A stretch of DNA of 64,000 nt from an uncultured Bacteroidia bacterium. Its GTDB lineage: Bacteria; Bacteroidota; Bacteroidia; Bacteroidales; Prolixibacteraceae. The DNA lies in NCBI GenBank assembly GCA_903918045.1, contig CAIXCY010000088.1, positions 1 through 64,000 on the forward strand, written 5' to 3'. The position numbers and the translations under genes were made by a program. Below are positions 27,768 through 36,060 of the stretch, in pieces. Below the pieces are notes generated by a model. It saw only the letters and a list, made by a program, of their open reading frames with translations. It did no database searches and was not told the DNA's origin. Each line of letters begins with the position of its first letter. Position 1 is the first letter of the stretch.

Positions 27768-27885
27768 TAGTTAAATACGATTAAAGGTTTAATAAAAAAA
27801 ATACCGCCTAATCAAACTACGCCTCTTCAGAAAAACTGAACAACCGGTGTAATTTAAAAATGCGGGTCTATTTAAAGTTTAACAA

Positions 27886-28179
27886 CTAAATTTCCTTTTC
27901 GAGAAACTCGGAAAGGAAATCATTCATCACTTCCAATTCATTGACCAATGGCGAACTATCCAACCGCTTTTCGGTGTCAAATTTCTGAATTACAAATTGC
28001 AATGTTGCCATTGCCAGGCAATCCTGTACGTCCTTCCCAGTATATTTCTGCTTATACTGTACCACCTTTTCGTTGATAATCTTCGCAGCTTTCCGGATAT
28101 CCTCCTCCTCTTTGCGATCTACTCTCAAAGGATACAAACGGTCAGCTATATTGATATTTATCGAAAGTTTATCATCCAT
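27886..28179 (-). CDS. zapA: Cell division protein ZapA
   Basis: A 97-residue ZapA-family protein: a beta-rich N-terminal head (ININIADRLYPLRVDRKEEEDI-type segment, about 5-30) followed by a helical coiled-coil tail. It promotes FtsZ filament bundling at the division ring. The gene starts 11 bp after the stop of the coiled-coil gene, so the two form an operon. Confidence 0.9.
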   Translation of the reverse strand: MDDKLSININIADRLYPLRVDRKEEEDIRKAAKIINEKVVQYKQKYTGKDVQDCLAMATLQFVIQKFDTEKRLDSSPLVNELEVMNDFLSEFLEKEI

Positions 28180-28190
28180 AGCATTGTCTA

Positions 28191-28484
28191 TTACTTATTT
28201 AACAGAGCAATACAATTGTCAATTTCCCGCACTATTCTGTTTATCTTCAATTTTGCTCCGTGCGAATCTTCTTCAGCACCAAGCAATGATTTTGCAAATT
28301 TCAAATCTTCCCTTTGCTTTAAAAGTTCCTCATTACTCATAGTAAGCAACCTGATCTGTTCTTTCAATTGCGCATTTTCTTCAGATAAGAGTTGCTTTTC
28401 ACCCTTAACCCGCAAATAGTGATCGATCAGTTTATCAAGCTTACCTTTAAATTCCTTTAGTAAATCAGATTCCCGCTCAGTCAT
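28191..28484 (-). CDS. Coiled-coil protein upstream of zapA (ZapB-like)
   Basis: A 97-residue, highly charged protein with a continuous coiled-coil heptad pattern over about residues 5-70 and no membrane segment. Its size, composition and operon position before zapA resemble ZapB-like division-ring factors of Bacteroidota, but the sequence is low-complexity and homology to ZapB proper cannot be proved by eye. Start ATG at 28484. Confidence 0.65.
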   Translation of the reverse strand: MTERESDLLKEFKGKLDKLIDHYLRVKGEKQLLSEENAQLKEQIRLLTMSNEELLKQREDLKFAKSLLGAEEDSHGAKLKINRIVREIDNCIALLNK

Positions 28485-28577
28485 ACTTTTCGTTTACAGA
28501 GACAAAGTTAATATTTAAATCATATTTCAAAAACATCCTGATCAATTAATTGTATCGCCTGGCATTTAAAAGTTTAC

Positions 28578-28585
28578 TATTTTTG
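28578..28585 (+). promoter_or_regulatory. Candidate -7 box for the M23 peptidase gene
   Basis: TATTTTTG is an exact TAnnTTTG match 25 bp before the ATG at 28611. The nearest TTG (28550-28552) is 25 bp upstream, slightly longer than the usual spacing. Confidence 0.42.
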
Positions 28586-28610
28586 TAAATTCTCAGAAAT
28601 CAGCTTAAAA

Positions 28611-30332
28611 ATGCGCCTTTTTTTCTCAATTCTCCTGCTATACCTCTCATCCCAGATAAATATTTTGGCTCAAAAAAAAACTGATAATTCACCCATTACC
28701 AGCCCATTAAAGCCACCCTATTTTTTTGCCGGAAATTTTGGTGAATTAAGACCAAATCATTTCCACTCAGGCCTTGATTTTCGCACTCAGGGGCGAACAG
28801 GGCTGCCGGTATTTGCAGTAAAGGATGGTTATATCTCGAGAATCGCGATCTCGCCATCCGGATATGGTAATGCATTATATATGAATCATCCCGATGGAAC
28901 AACAACCGTATATGGCCATCTCCAAAGGTTTAACCCAAAAATTCAGCAATACCTTCGGGAAAAACAATATGATCACGAAAGTTTTCAGATAAACCTCGCA
29001 CTTTCCTCCGATCAATTTCCCTTTAACAAAGGGGATGTAATCGCATGGTCTGGAAATTCTGGGAGCTCCGGAGGCCCTCACCTCCATTTCGAGATAAGGG
29101 ATACTAAATCAGAAAGGGTCCTTAACCCTCTGTTTTGTAAATTCGGAATCACAGATAACAGCCCACCCAAAATTATTGCTTTGTATACCTACCCTTTAAC
29201 TGATGCAAGTATGGTTAGCGGTGAGCAGATTAAGAAAAGGTTTGAAACCGTTACAGTTCCCGGAGGATACCGATTGAAAAATAATTCCGCAATTGAGGTT
29301 TTTGGGAAAATAGGCTTTGGTATCCAGGCTGAGGATTACTATAATGGGACAGGTTTAAAATGTGGGATTTATTCAGCCTCCCTATTTTGTGACAAAAAAG
29401 AAATTTTTGGATTTAAAATGTCAGATTTCAAGTTTAACGATTCAAAATATGCAAATACACAAGGGGATTATGAAGAACATATTCAATCAAATCGGTGGGT
29501 CGAAAGATTATACAGAGAGCCTGGCAATTACCTTGATATCTATGCTCCATCAATAAATAACGGAATGCTAAACCTGGATGATGGTAAGGGACACGAATTC
29601 GAGATTATCGTTTGTGATGCATTTAAAAATAAGGCCATACTGAAATTTAAAACCAGTTCAGCAAAATCTTACAAGCCTTCGAAAAATGGTCACTTTACGA
29701 AAGAATTTTTATTTGATAAAGAGAATAAGTTTAAAAACGACAAAATAAGGATCGAAATTCCCAAAGGTGCATTGTATGAAAATCTGAAATTTACCTGGAG
29801 CACTGCCCCGGCACCGGTTGGGTGCTACTCAGAACTTCATCGGGTGAGTTCAAAATTTATTCCCATTCATCTGCCCTATTCCCTTTCGGTTAAAGTTGAT
29901 AGAATACCTGACAACGCAGAAGATAAGGCTTTAATCGTATCCATTGAGCCCGGGACAGGAAAAAAAAAGGCAATTGGTGGTGAATATTCCAAAGGGTGGG
30001 TTTCAGTCCAGGCATATGTATTCGGCGATTTTTCAGTAGCTATTGATCAGATTCCACCTGTGATTATACCCCTTAGTATCCGGGATAAAAGAATATTAAC
30101 TGATCCTTTAAAAATTCAATTCCGAATAAGCGACAACCTTTCAGGAATTAAATCATATCGAGGAGAAATTGACGGGAAATGGGTCTTATTCGAATATGAT
30201 GAAAAAGAAGGGTTACTTACTTATACGTTCGACTATCAAAGGATAGCAATTAAAAAATCACACCTTCTAAGATTAGTTGTCTCCGATTATAAGGATAATC
30301 GTTCAGAATATAAAGCAATAATATATAAATGA
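28611..30332 (+). CDS. M23 (LytM) family peptidoglycan endopeptidase, secreted
   Basis: A 573-residue exported peptidase. The signal peptide covers about residues 1-20 (ending NILAQ). The LytM domain follows directly, with zinc ligands H52 and D56 in HFHSGLDF and the HLHFE motif near residue 160, so the active-site set looks complete. It would cut peptide cross-links in peptidoglycan. A roughly 380-residue C-terminal region of beta-sandwich character (Ig-like) follows, probably for wall or envelope contact. Its TGA stop overlaps the ATG of the decayed anmK gene (ATGA), so the two were probably translated together. Confidence 0.92.
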   Translation: MRLFFSILLLYLSSQINILAQKKTDNSPITSPLKPPYFFAGNFGELRPNHFHSGLDFRTQGRTGLPVFAVKDGYISRIAISPSGYGNALYMNHPDGTTTVYGHLQRFNPKIQQYLREKQYDHESFQINLALSSDQFPFNKGDVIAWSGNSGSSGGPHLHFEIRDTKSERVLNPLFCKFGITDNSPPKIIALYTYPLTDASMVSGEQIKKRFETVTVPGGYRLKNNSAIEVFGKIGFGIQAEDYYNGTGLKCGIYSASLFCDKKEIFGFKMSDFKFNDSKYANTQGDYEEHIQSNRWVERLYREPGNYLDIYAPSINNGMLNLDDGKGHEFEIIVCDAFKNKAILKFKTSSAKSYKPSKNGHFTKEFLFDKENKFKNDKIRIEIPKGALYENLKFTWSTAPAPVGCYSELHRVSSKFIPIHLPYSLSVKVDRIPDNAEDKALIVSIEPGTGKKKAIGGEYSKGWVSVQAYVFGDFSVAIDQIPPVIIPLSIRDKRILTDPLKIQFRISDNLSGIKSYRGEIDGKWVLFEYDEKEGLLTYTFDYQRIAIKKSHLLRLVVSDYKDNRSEYKAIIYK

Positions 30333-30628
30333 GCACTTTAGCTATTCAGGTAATGTCCGGTACATCATAGGATGGTATTTATATCGCCCTTGGCCGATTT
30401 TCTGAATCAGGAAATAAATGGAGTTACGAAATATTAGAGGCACAAACTCTAAGCCAATCACAAATATTGGTTGATCAATTTTTAATATCCGTTATTTAAA
30501 TGGTGATTAAGAGGCCCAGATTTTCGCTTTTCCAGGAGCTCTGTCCTCACTTGGGCAGATTAATGTATCGGGATCGGTAACAGGCTCGAAAAAAAAATGA
30601 AGTCGCCGGAATCATTTATCGCTTTTAG
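30329..30628 (+). pseudogene. anmK: Remnant of anhydro-N-acetylmuramic acid kinase (anmK), internally deleted
   Basis: The ATG at 30329 overlaps the preceding TGA. The frame reads V-MSGTS-stop-DGIYIALGRF, then KWSYEILEAQTL, which is the N-terminus of AnmK (family MSGTSxDGxD) with a TAG at 30368-30370 where Leu is usual. From 30511 another stretch reads EAQIFAF, LSSLGQIN, SVTGSKK; a run of nine A at 30589-30597 shifts the frame, after which N-E-V-A-G-I-I-Y-R-F-stop ends at 30628, matching the AnmK C-terminus. About 250-280 central codons are missing. The intact enzyme phosphorylates anhydroMurNAc during peptidoglycan recycling, so its neighbours (M23 and C69 peptidases) fit. I am confident in both terminal matches; the bases 30452-30510 are unassigned. 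Confidence 0.82.
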
Positions 30629-30700
30629 AATAACTGACAAAACTCATTAAAAAAAGGGGTTATCTGGTAGTTTCATAAATTTTACCTTCAACAATTTTCC

Positions 30701-30708
30701 TATTTTTG
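30701..30708 (+). promoter_or_regulatory. Candidate -7 box for the C69 peptidase gene
   Basis: TATTTTTG matches TAnnTTTG exactly, 26 bp before the ATG at 30735. No TTTG -33 box is found at standard spacing; the closest partial element is TTTA at 30681-30684. Confidence 0.42.
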
Positions 30709-30734
30709 TCCAAACGGTAATAATATATTTCGCA

Positions 30735-32411
30735 ATGTTTAAAAACAGACTATTATTTCTATTCCTGATATTAGTTGCTTTAGAGGTTACCCCTGTAAAT
30801 GGCTGTACTAATTTCCTTATCTCAAAAGGGGCAACGAAAGACGGCTCTGCAATGATATCGTATGCGGCAGATTCGCACACACTCTATGGTGAGCTCTATT
30901 TCTGGCCGGCTGCAGACTACCCTGACGGTGCACAACTCGATGTTTATGAATGGGATACAGGTAAATATATGGGTAAAATACCGCAGGTAAAGCACACCTG
31001 GCAGGTAACTGGAAATATGAATGAAAACCAGGTGGCCATTGGTGAAACAACCTATGGCGGAAGGAAAGAACTTTATACGCAAAAAGAGGCTATTGTTGAT
31101 TATGGCAGTCTGATTTATATCACTTTGCAACGCTCCAGGAGTGCCCGCGAGGCAATTACAATCATGACTGACCTGGTGAAAAATTATGGATATGCCTCAG
31201 AAGGCGAATCCTTTTCAATTGCTGATCCTAACGAAGTCTGGATCCTTGAGATGATTGGAAAAGGTGAAGGGCAAAAAGGGGCTGTATGGGTTGCAATGCG
31301 GGTTCCTGACGGGTATATTTCGGGCCATGCAAATCAGGCTCGAATCACCCGTTTCCCCTTAAATGATCCGAAAAATTGCCTTTATTCATCTGACGTTATC
31401 TCTTTTGCCCGTGAAAAGGGTTGGTTTGATGGGAAAAACAACGATTTTAGCTTTTCTGACACCTATGCTCCGGTAACCTTTAGTGCTGCAAGATTTTGCG
31501 AAGCGCGAATCTGGTCAGGTTTTAATAAAGTAAATAAGCAGATGAAACAATATGAAAACTATGCAATGGGAAAAGTTACATATGATGAAAACAAATATGC
31601 AACCAACCGGATGCCTCTCTGGATTAAGCCTGATTCATTACTTTCATTAAAAGATGTAATTAGCTTAATGAGGGATCATTATGAAGGAACAGAGCTTGAC
31701 ATGACTAAAGATCTGGGAGCTGGTCCTTATGGGTCACCGTACCGGTGGCGCCCTATGGAATGGAAAGTTGATTCTGTAACTTATGTTCATGAAAGAGCTG
31801 TTTCTACTCAGCAGACCGGTTTCTCTTTTGTAGCACAATGCCGCTCATACCTTCCGAATCCAATCGGCGGAATTCTCTGGTTTGGTCTGGATGATACATT
31901 TATGACTTGCTATATGCCTATTTATTGCGGAATAAAACAAGTGCCTAAATCCTTAATGGTTGGGGATGGAGATATGCTTACCTGGTCAGATAATTCTGCA
32001 TTTTGGGTATTCAACCAGGTTTCAAATCTATGTTATTCGAGATATAGTGATATGATCGTCGATATTCAGAAAGTACAGTCGAATCTGGAGCAAAAATTCT
32101 TTAGCTTTACTCCAGTTGTTGACCAGGGCGCCTTAACCTTATGGAATAATGGAAATAAAGATCTGGCACTTCAATTTCTAACAGAATATTCTGTCAATCA
32201 GGCTGAAAACACGGTTAAAACGTGGAAAGATCTGGGCCATTTTTTATTGATAAAATACAAGGATGGAAATGTTATGATCGAGAAAAACGGTCATTTTGAA
32301 CGGAATGAATCGGGTAAATTACCGGTTGCTCCACTTCACCCCGCATATCCTGATTGGTGGTATCGAAAAATCATCGAAAAAAATAAGGAGCACTTTATAG
32401 AGGTACAATAA
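30735..32411 (+). CDS. Secreted C69-family dipeptidase
   Basis: A 558-residue N-terminal-nucleophile dipeptidase. The signal sequence spans about residues 1-23 and would be cut before C24 in NG-CTNFLISKGAT, exposing the catalytic Cys as the new N-terminus, as in other secreted C69 enzymes. Further conserved stretches are VAIGETTYGGR (near residue 100), SFSIADPNEVWILEMIGKG and RMPLWIKPD. It probably degrades dipeptides in the periplasm or outside. The N-terminal Cys could superficially be read as a lipoprotein site, but the following TNFL agrees with the C69 active site. It is followed by a strong terminator. Confidence 0.9.
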   Translation: MFKNRLLFLFLILVALEVTPVNGCTNFLISKGATKDGSAMISYAADSHTLYGELYFWPAADYPDGAQLDVYEWDTGKYMGKIPQVKHTWQVTGNMNENQVAIGETTYGGRKELYTQKEAIVDYGSLIYITLQRSRSAREAITIMTDLVKNYGYASEGESFSIADPNEVWILEMIGKGEGQKGAVWVAMRVPDGYISGHANQARITRFPLNDPKNCLYSSDVISFAREKGWFDGKNNDFSFSDTYAPVTFSAARFCEARIWSGFNKVNKQMKQYENYAMGKVTYDENKYATNRMPLWIKPDSLLSLKDVISLMRDHYEGTELDMTKDLGAGPYGSPYRWRPMEWKVDSVTYVHERAVSTQQTGFSFVAQCRSYLPNPIGGILWFGLDDTFMTCYMPIYCGIKQVPKSLMVGDGDMLTWSDNSAFWVFNQVSNLCYSRYSDMIVDIQKVQSNLEQKFFSFTPVVDQGALTLWNNGNKDLALQFLTEYSVNQAENTVKTWKDLGHFLLIKYKDGNVMIEKNGHFERNESGKLPVAPLHPAYPDWWYRKIIEKNKEHFIEVQ

Positions 32412-32440
32412 TGTTTTACACGGTTTTGTTCGGATAAAAA

Positions 32441-32485
32441 TTATAAACCCGATGGATATTAAAGATTCATCGGGTTTATAATTTT
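32441..32485 (+). terminator. Rho-independent terminator after the C69 dipeptidase
   Basis: A perfect 14-bp inverted repeat (TTATAAACCCGATG at 32441-32454 and CATCGGGTTTATAA at 32468-32481) with a 13-base loop, followed by TTTT. Confidence 0.88.
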
Positions 32486-32571
32486 AGGTAATATATGTTA
32501 ATTGGCAATCTCAAATCACTTACCTATGCTGCCAAATTTGTATTTTTCGGATTTTAAACTTTTAATTAAAG

Positions 32572-33114
32572 ATGAATATGAAGTCCAAAATATTGATCCA
32601 GATTTTTCTTCTAATTGCTATTTCCTTAATTTTTAGAAATATATCTGTTGCCAGGGGCAAAGAAATTCAATATATGAAAGATGGAATCTCTTTTTCGCTT
32701 CCCCAGGGGTGGAAAATTATTGCAAATGATTCAATTGGGAAAAATGCATATTATTTTTCTGCTGAAAATAGCGAACCTAAAGCAACAGGTTTGATCACAG
32801 TAACCTGGCTGAATGAGATTAAAAATCCGCTGGAAACACTTATTATGCATCAAAAAACGATGATAATTTCAAATATATATCGAAATCCAGGGATTGAGTT
32901 TACCTCCGCTATTCCCGAAAAATTCATTGGATTCAGCGCCCAAAGCTGTATTTATACTACCATTGTAAAAGAGCAAAAACTTGAGGGAGTAATCTATTGT
33001 TTTAATTCCTCTCAAAAGACAATTACGATCTTTTTTCAAACTGGTCTGAACGATAAAAAGCTTAATAAAAAAGTCCTCGAATTATTCAAAATAACCTTTA
33101 ATTGCAGGGATTAA
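32572..33114 (+). CDS. Hypothetical secreted protein, PsbP/DUF1795-like
   Basis: A 180-residue protein with a signal peptide (about residues 1-28, ending SVARG). The mature part starts with MKDGISFSLPQGWKI, typical of small PsbP-like folds, in which a W after a G/P-containing turn is frequent. The rest alternates beta-strands with one helix. I do not recognise a specific family with certainty and no function is assigned. Monocistronic between the C69 terminator and the exopolysaccharide locus. Confidence 0.7.
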   Translation: MNMKSKILIQIFLLIAISLIFRNISVARGKEIQYMKDGISFSLPQGWKIIANDSIGKNAYYFSAENSEPKATGLITVTWLNEIKNPLETLIMHQKTMIISNIYRNPGIEFTSAIPEKFIGFSAQSCIYTTIVKEQKLEGVIYCFNSSQKTITIFFQTGLNDKKLNKKVLELFKITFNCRD

Positions 33115-33549
33115 CAAGTGTTGATTAGTCAATTTTAAAGTTTAAAAAATTTGATTTGGAATTGGTTTCAGTTATAGTTAATATTACAGAATACTATTTT
33201 TCGAGTCGGTTAAGAATCTTTTTCAATGGCATAAAAATATTTGCCTATTGGGACTGAAAGGGCGAAGCTGTAAAATATTTATTATATCACTGGTTATATT
33301 TTACTTAGTATCCATAATATATTAATCTTCTACCCAGGAAAGGCTATTTAGATGTAAACTCAAGTCTGAAAATCCTCCTTCTAAAAATATTGCTAAGGCT
33401 CAATACTTCTATAAAAATGAATTTTCTTAACATGATTTCTTAAATTAGCCGACTTTTCTTTAGAATTTGTAGCGATTTTAAGAATACTTTTATATGCTTT
33501 CAAGTTCTCTAAATACTCGTTTTGGAATAAAAATCAAAAAAAACTACTC
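33115..33549. other. 435-bp non-coding region before the exopolysaccharide locus
   Basis: Very AT-rich, with stop codons in all frames at short intervals. I see no remnant gene, RNA gene or strong hairpin. Several near-matches to the -7 box occur (for example TAGAATTTG near 33460), one of which may start the locus, but none is exact. Confidence 0.5.
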
Positions 33550-33936
33550 ATGAGGCACAAGATTTTAATTATTGACGATGAAAAAAGCATCCGGCTTTTA
33601 CTTGAGAATTTTCTTTCAAAAAATTACGATATTGTCAGCAAAAGTGACGGAATTGAAGCTCTCGAATGGCTGGAAGGAAACCTTCCTGATCTGATCATTT
33701 GCGACTTGCAAATGCCCAATATGGATGGCTATCTATTTATCGAAAAGGTCAGACAGCGCGGATTCACAAAACATACACCCGTAATCATGTTATCGGGCGT
33801 AGAGAGTAGTAAGGAACGAATTAAATGCTACAGGCTTGGAGCTCAGGATTTTCTTGCTAAACCATTTAATCCTGAAGAATTAAGTGAACTAATTTTAAAA
33901 AATTTATTCCCTGTGCATTATGCCTTAAAATGGTAG
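33550..33936 (+). CDS. Stand-alone response regulator receiver protein
   Basis: A 128-residue CheY-like receiver with no output domain. The acidic pair D9-D10, phospho-acceptor D52 (CDLQMPNMDG) and conserved Lys in AKPF (about K111) are all present, so it should be phosphorylatable. As first gene of the exopolysaccharide locus it may control the following sugar transferase or receive phosphate from the hybrid kinase at 40120. That link is inference from location. Confidence 0.9.
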   Translation: MRHKILIIDDEKSIRLLLENFLSKNYDIVSKSDGIEALEWLEGNLPDLIICDLQMPNMDGYLFIEKVRQRGFTKHTPVIMLSGVESSKERIKCYRLGAQDFLAKPFNPEELSELILKNLFPVHYALKW

Positions 33937-33996
33937 CTATGGGTGTCACTAAGATTATGATTCACAGTACGATTTAAACCTCTTGCATTCATAAAA

Positions 33997-35199
33997 ATGG
34001 AAAACCTCCTAAAAATTCTTTATGTTGGCCGTTCATCGGATGATATAATCGAACTCCGGACTCATTCAGAAGTTTCGGTAGTCCATAAGTCTAACATGCT
34101 TGAAGCAGTAAATTATCTCAAATCGGAGAATAAGATTGATGCTGTTATTTCTGAGATTTATATCTCAGGAGGCGATGGAATTGAGATGAACAACTGGTTA
34201 CGGGAAAGACCGGAATTCGACCGGATTGCATTTATCCTGATCTCCTATGAGTTTAAGGCAGGCCTTTTCAAAACTGCATTTGACAGTCGGATAGACGACT
34301 ATTTTGTTCTTCCCTTCGCCTCAGCCGAAAGTATAGCAAGCCGGATAAAATTCATTGTCGAATTCAGAAATAAATATTCCCTGACAAGCTATATCGATAT
34401 AAATCAGGATATTAAATATGAAATGCCATTATCCAAACGGCTATTTGATTTATTAGTCGCTATATCTGCACTGATCGTTCTTTCACCTATTCTATTGCTT
34501 ATTGTTATTGCCATAAGGCTTGAATCAAAAGGAAAGGTCTATTATATCTCTAAAAGGGTGGGCCGTGAGCCTTTTGATTTTTACAAATTGAGGTCTATGA
34601 GAACAGGAGCCGATAAGGAATTGAATAAACTTGCAAAGGATAAAAATCAATATTCCATAGCCTCAGAACAAACTGAAATCGATTTTTCAAAACCATGCCC
34701 CGTTTGTACTAAATTAAACAACGGTAAAAGCTGCTCGCCGATTCTCCATATTGGTCCTTACAAAATATGTGACTATTGGTACCATACTCAAAAGAGAGAA
34801 GTTGCAAAATCAAAATCGGCATTTATTAAAATCTCTGACGATCCACGTATAACCAAAGTAGGAAAATTTATACGAAACACAAGCATTGATGAACTTCCTC
34901 AACTGATTAATGTCATTAAAGGGGATATGTCAATTGTTGGTAATCGGCCTCTTCCGGTTTACGAAGCCGAACTTTTAACACGGGGAGTTATTTCCAAGCG
35001 GTTTCTGGCTCCTGCCGGTATAACTGGGCTTTGGCAAGTTGAGCTCCGTGGCAAAGGAGGTGTAATGTCTGAAGATGAACGGATGAGGCTCGATAATGAA
35101 TATGCAGACCACTTTATCGGGGATAGCTACTCTTTCTGGTATGACCTGAAGCTGATACTTCGAACTGTTCCCGCTCTATTTCAGAAAGATACAGTTTAA
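33997..35199 (+). CDS. Degenerate receiver fused to an initiating sugar-phosphate transferase (Bac_transf)
   Basis: A 400-residue fusion. Residues about 5-125 have a receiver-like fold but lack the key residues: the acceptor Asp is E53 (DAVISEIYISG), the acidic pair is G11-R12, and the conserved Lys is Leu (VLPF). A transmembrane helix (about 150-172) follows, then a polyprenyl-phosphate sugar-1-phosphate transferase core with RLFDLLVA, YKLRSM, DDPRITKVGKFIRNTS, IDELPQL and the Bacteroidota-type GNRPLPVYEAE. It would begin repeat-unit assembly on undecaprenyl phosphate. An insert of about 90 residues carries C234, C237, C246 and C258 (C-x2-C-x8-C-x11-C), a possible metal site; I recall similar inserts in Bacteroidota homologues. 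Confidence 0.9.
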   Translation: MENLLKILYVGRSSDDIIELRTHSEVSVVHKSNMLEAVNYLKSENKIDAVISEIYISGGDGIEMNNWLRERPEFDRIAFILISYEFKAGLFKTAFDSRIDDYFVLPFASAESIASRIKFIVEFRNKYSLTSYIDINQDIKYEMPLSKRLFDLLVAISALIVLSPILLLIVIAIRLESKGKVYYISKRVGREPFDFYKLRSMRTGADKELNKLAKDKNQYSIASEQTEIDFSKPCPVCTKLNNGKSCSPILHIGPYKICDYWYHTQKREVAKSKSAFIKISDDPRITKVGKFIRNTSIDELPQLINVIKGDMSIVGNRPLPVYEAELLTRGVISKRFLAPAGITGLWQVELRGKGGVMSEDERMRLDNEYADHFIGDSYSFWYDLKLILRTVPALFQKDTV

Positions 35200-35301
35200 C
35201 TGTCTTTTTTTATATATTTGCATAAACAATACTCATTGGTTAACGTTCCTTCGGAAAGGTCGAACTAATATTTTTTTGAAATTTACTTACTCTTTTGATT
35301 T

Positions 35302-36057
35302 GTGAACCTACCTCATTCAATTCTTACTGTTATTATTACACTTCTGATCTTCCAATTCAAGGGAATTGCACAGGAGAGTAAAGATATGGATTTAATGAAA
35401 GACAATATTGAATCATTAATACCTCCTCTTGAAACAATTATCGATACGGCTATTGCAAGAAATCCATTTGTTAAATTAAGAAACCAGCAGATTGATATTA
35501 ACATACACAAATTAAAGGCGTTTAAGGTAGATTGGATGAGAAATTTAGGGGTTCAGACAGATGTTCTGTATGGAAATTTTAATAATATTTCATCCAACAG
35601 CTATCAGGGTCAAAATACGGCATTACTTGCTACCCGAAGTACACAACTTAACTATGGAGCCGGAGGCTTTATCCGGATCCCCTTGTATGATCTGTTCAAC
35701 CGAAGAAACCAGAATCGACAGGCTCAGGTCGATATTGACCAGGCCCAAAGTTATGTTTTGGAACAAAAAACGGAATTGCGCCAAATTATAATTAAACAAT
35801 ATAACGAACTGATCATAAAACATCGGATATTAAAAATCAAAGCAAAATATGTTGAAACGGCAAGAATTCATATGGAAATGGCTGAAAAGCAATTTATGAA
35901 TGGTGTAATCAATATCGCTGAATATTCCAGTGTTACAGAGATTGTAGCAAGAGGTGAAGCAGAATTTGAGACTTCTAAAATGGAATTCCGTACCTCTTTT
36001 ATGCTCCTGGAAGAAATTGTTGGAATGAAATTTAATCTGACCAATAAACTCAAATAA
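35302..36057 (+). CDS. Half-length TolC-family outer-membrane protein
   Basis: A 251-residue protein, about half the normal TolC/OEP length. The start is GTG at 35302, followed by a signal peptide (about 1-23, ending GIAQ). The rest contains long amphipathic helices with the repeated A-x-x-x-x-E-x-x-x pattern of the OEP fold and LRQIIIKQYNELIIK; only one of the two usual repeats is present. No frameshift or decay is visible: it ends cleanly 3 bp before the Wzz-like gene. It may be a trimmed outer-membrane export partner, possibly working as a larger oligomer (inference). Confidence 0.75.
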   Translation: MNLPHSILTVIITLLIFQFKGIAQESKDMDLMKDNIESLIPPLETIIDTAIARNPFVKLRNQQIDINIHKLKAFKVDWMRNLGVQTDVLYGNFNNISSNSYQGQNTALLATRSTQLNYGAGGFIRIPLYDLFNRRNQNRQAQVDIDQAQSYVLEQKTELRQIIIKQYNELIIKHRILKIKAKYVETARIHMEMAEKQFMNGVINIAEYSSVTEIVARGEAEFETSKMEFRTSFMLLEEIVGMKFNLTNKLK

Positions 36058-36060
36058 TTA

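Noticed and set aside
27768-27885. The gap between rny and zapA as a possible 6S RNA gene
   Set aside because: The gap is 118 bp, shorter than typical 6S RNA, and only a 5-bp hairpin (TTCAG/CTGAA at 27826-27840) is seen, without the long stem and central bubble.
30735-32411. C69 peptidase read as a lipoprotein because of Cys after the signal sequence
   Set aside because: The Cys is followed by TNFLISKGAT, the conserved active-site context of the family, which explains the Cys as catalytic nucleophile.
33115-33549. Possible remnant gene or mobile element before the exopolysaccharide locus
   Set aside because: No frame gives a recognisable protein fragment, and no terminal inverted repeats or target duplications are seen.
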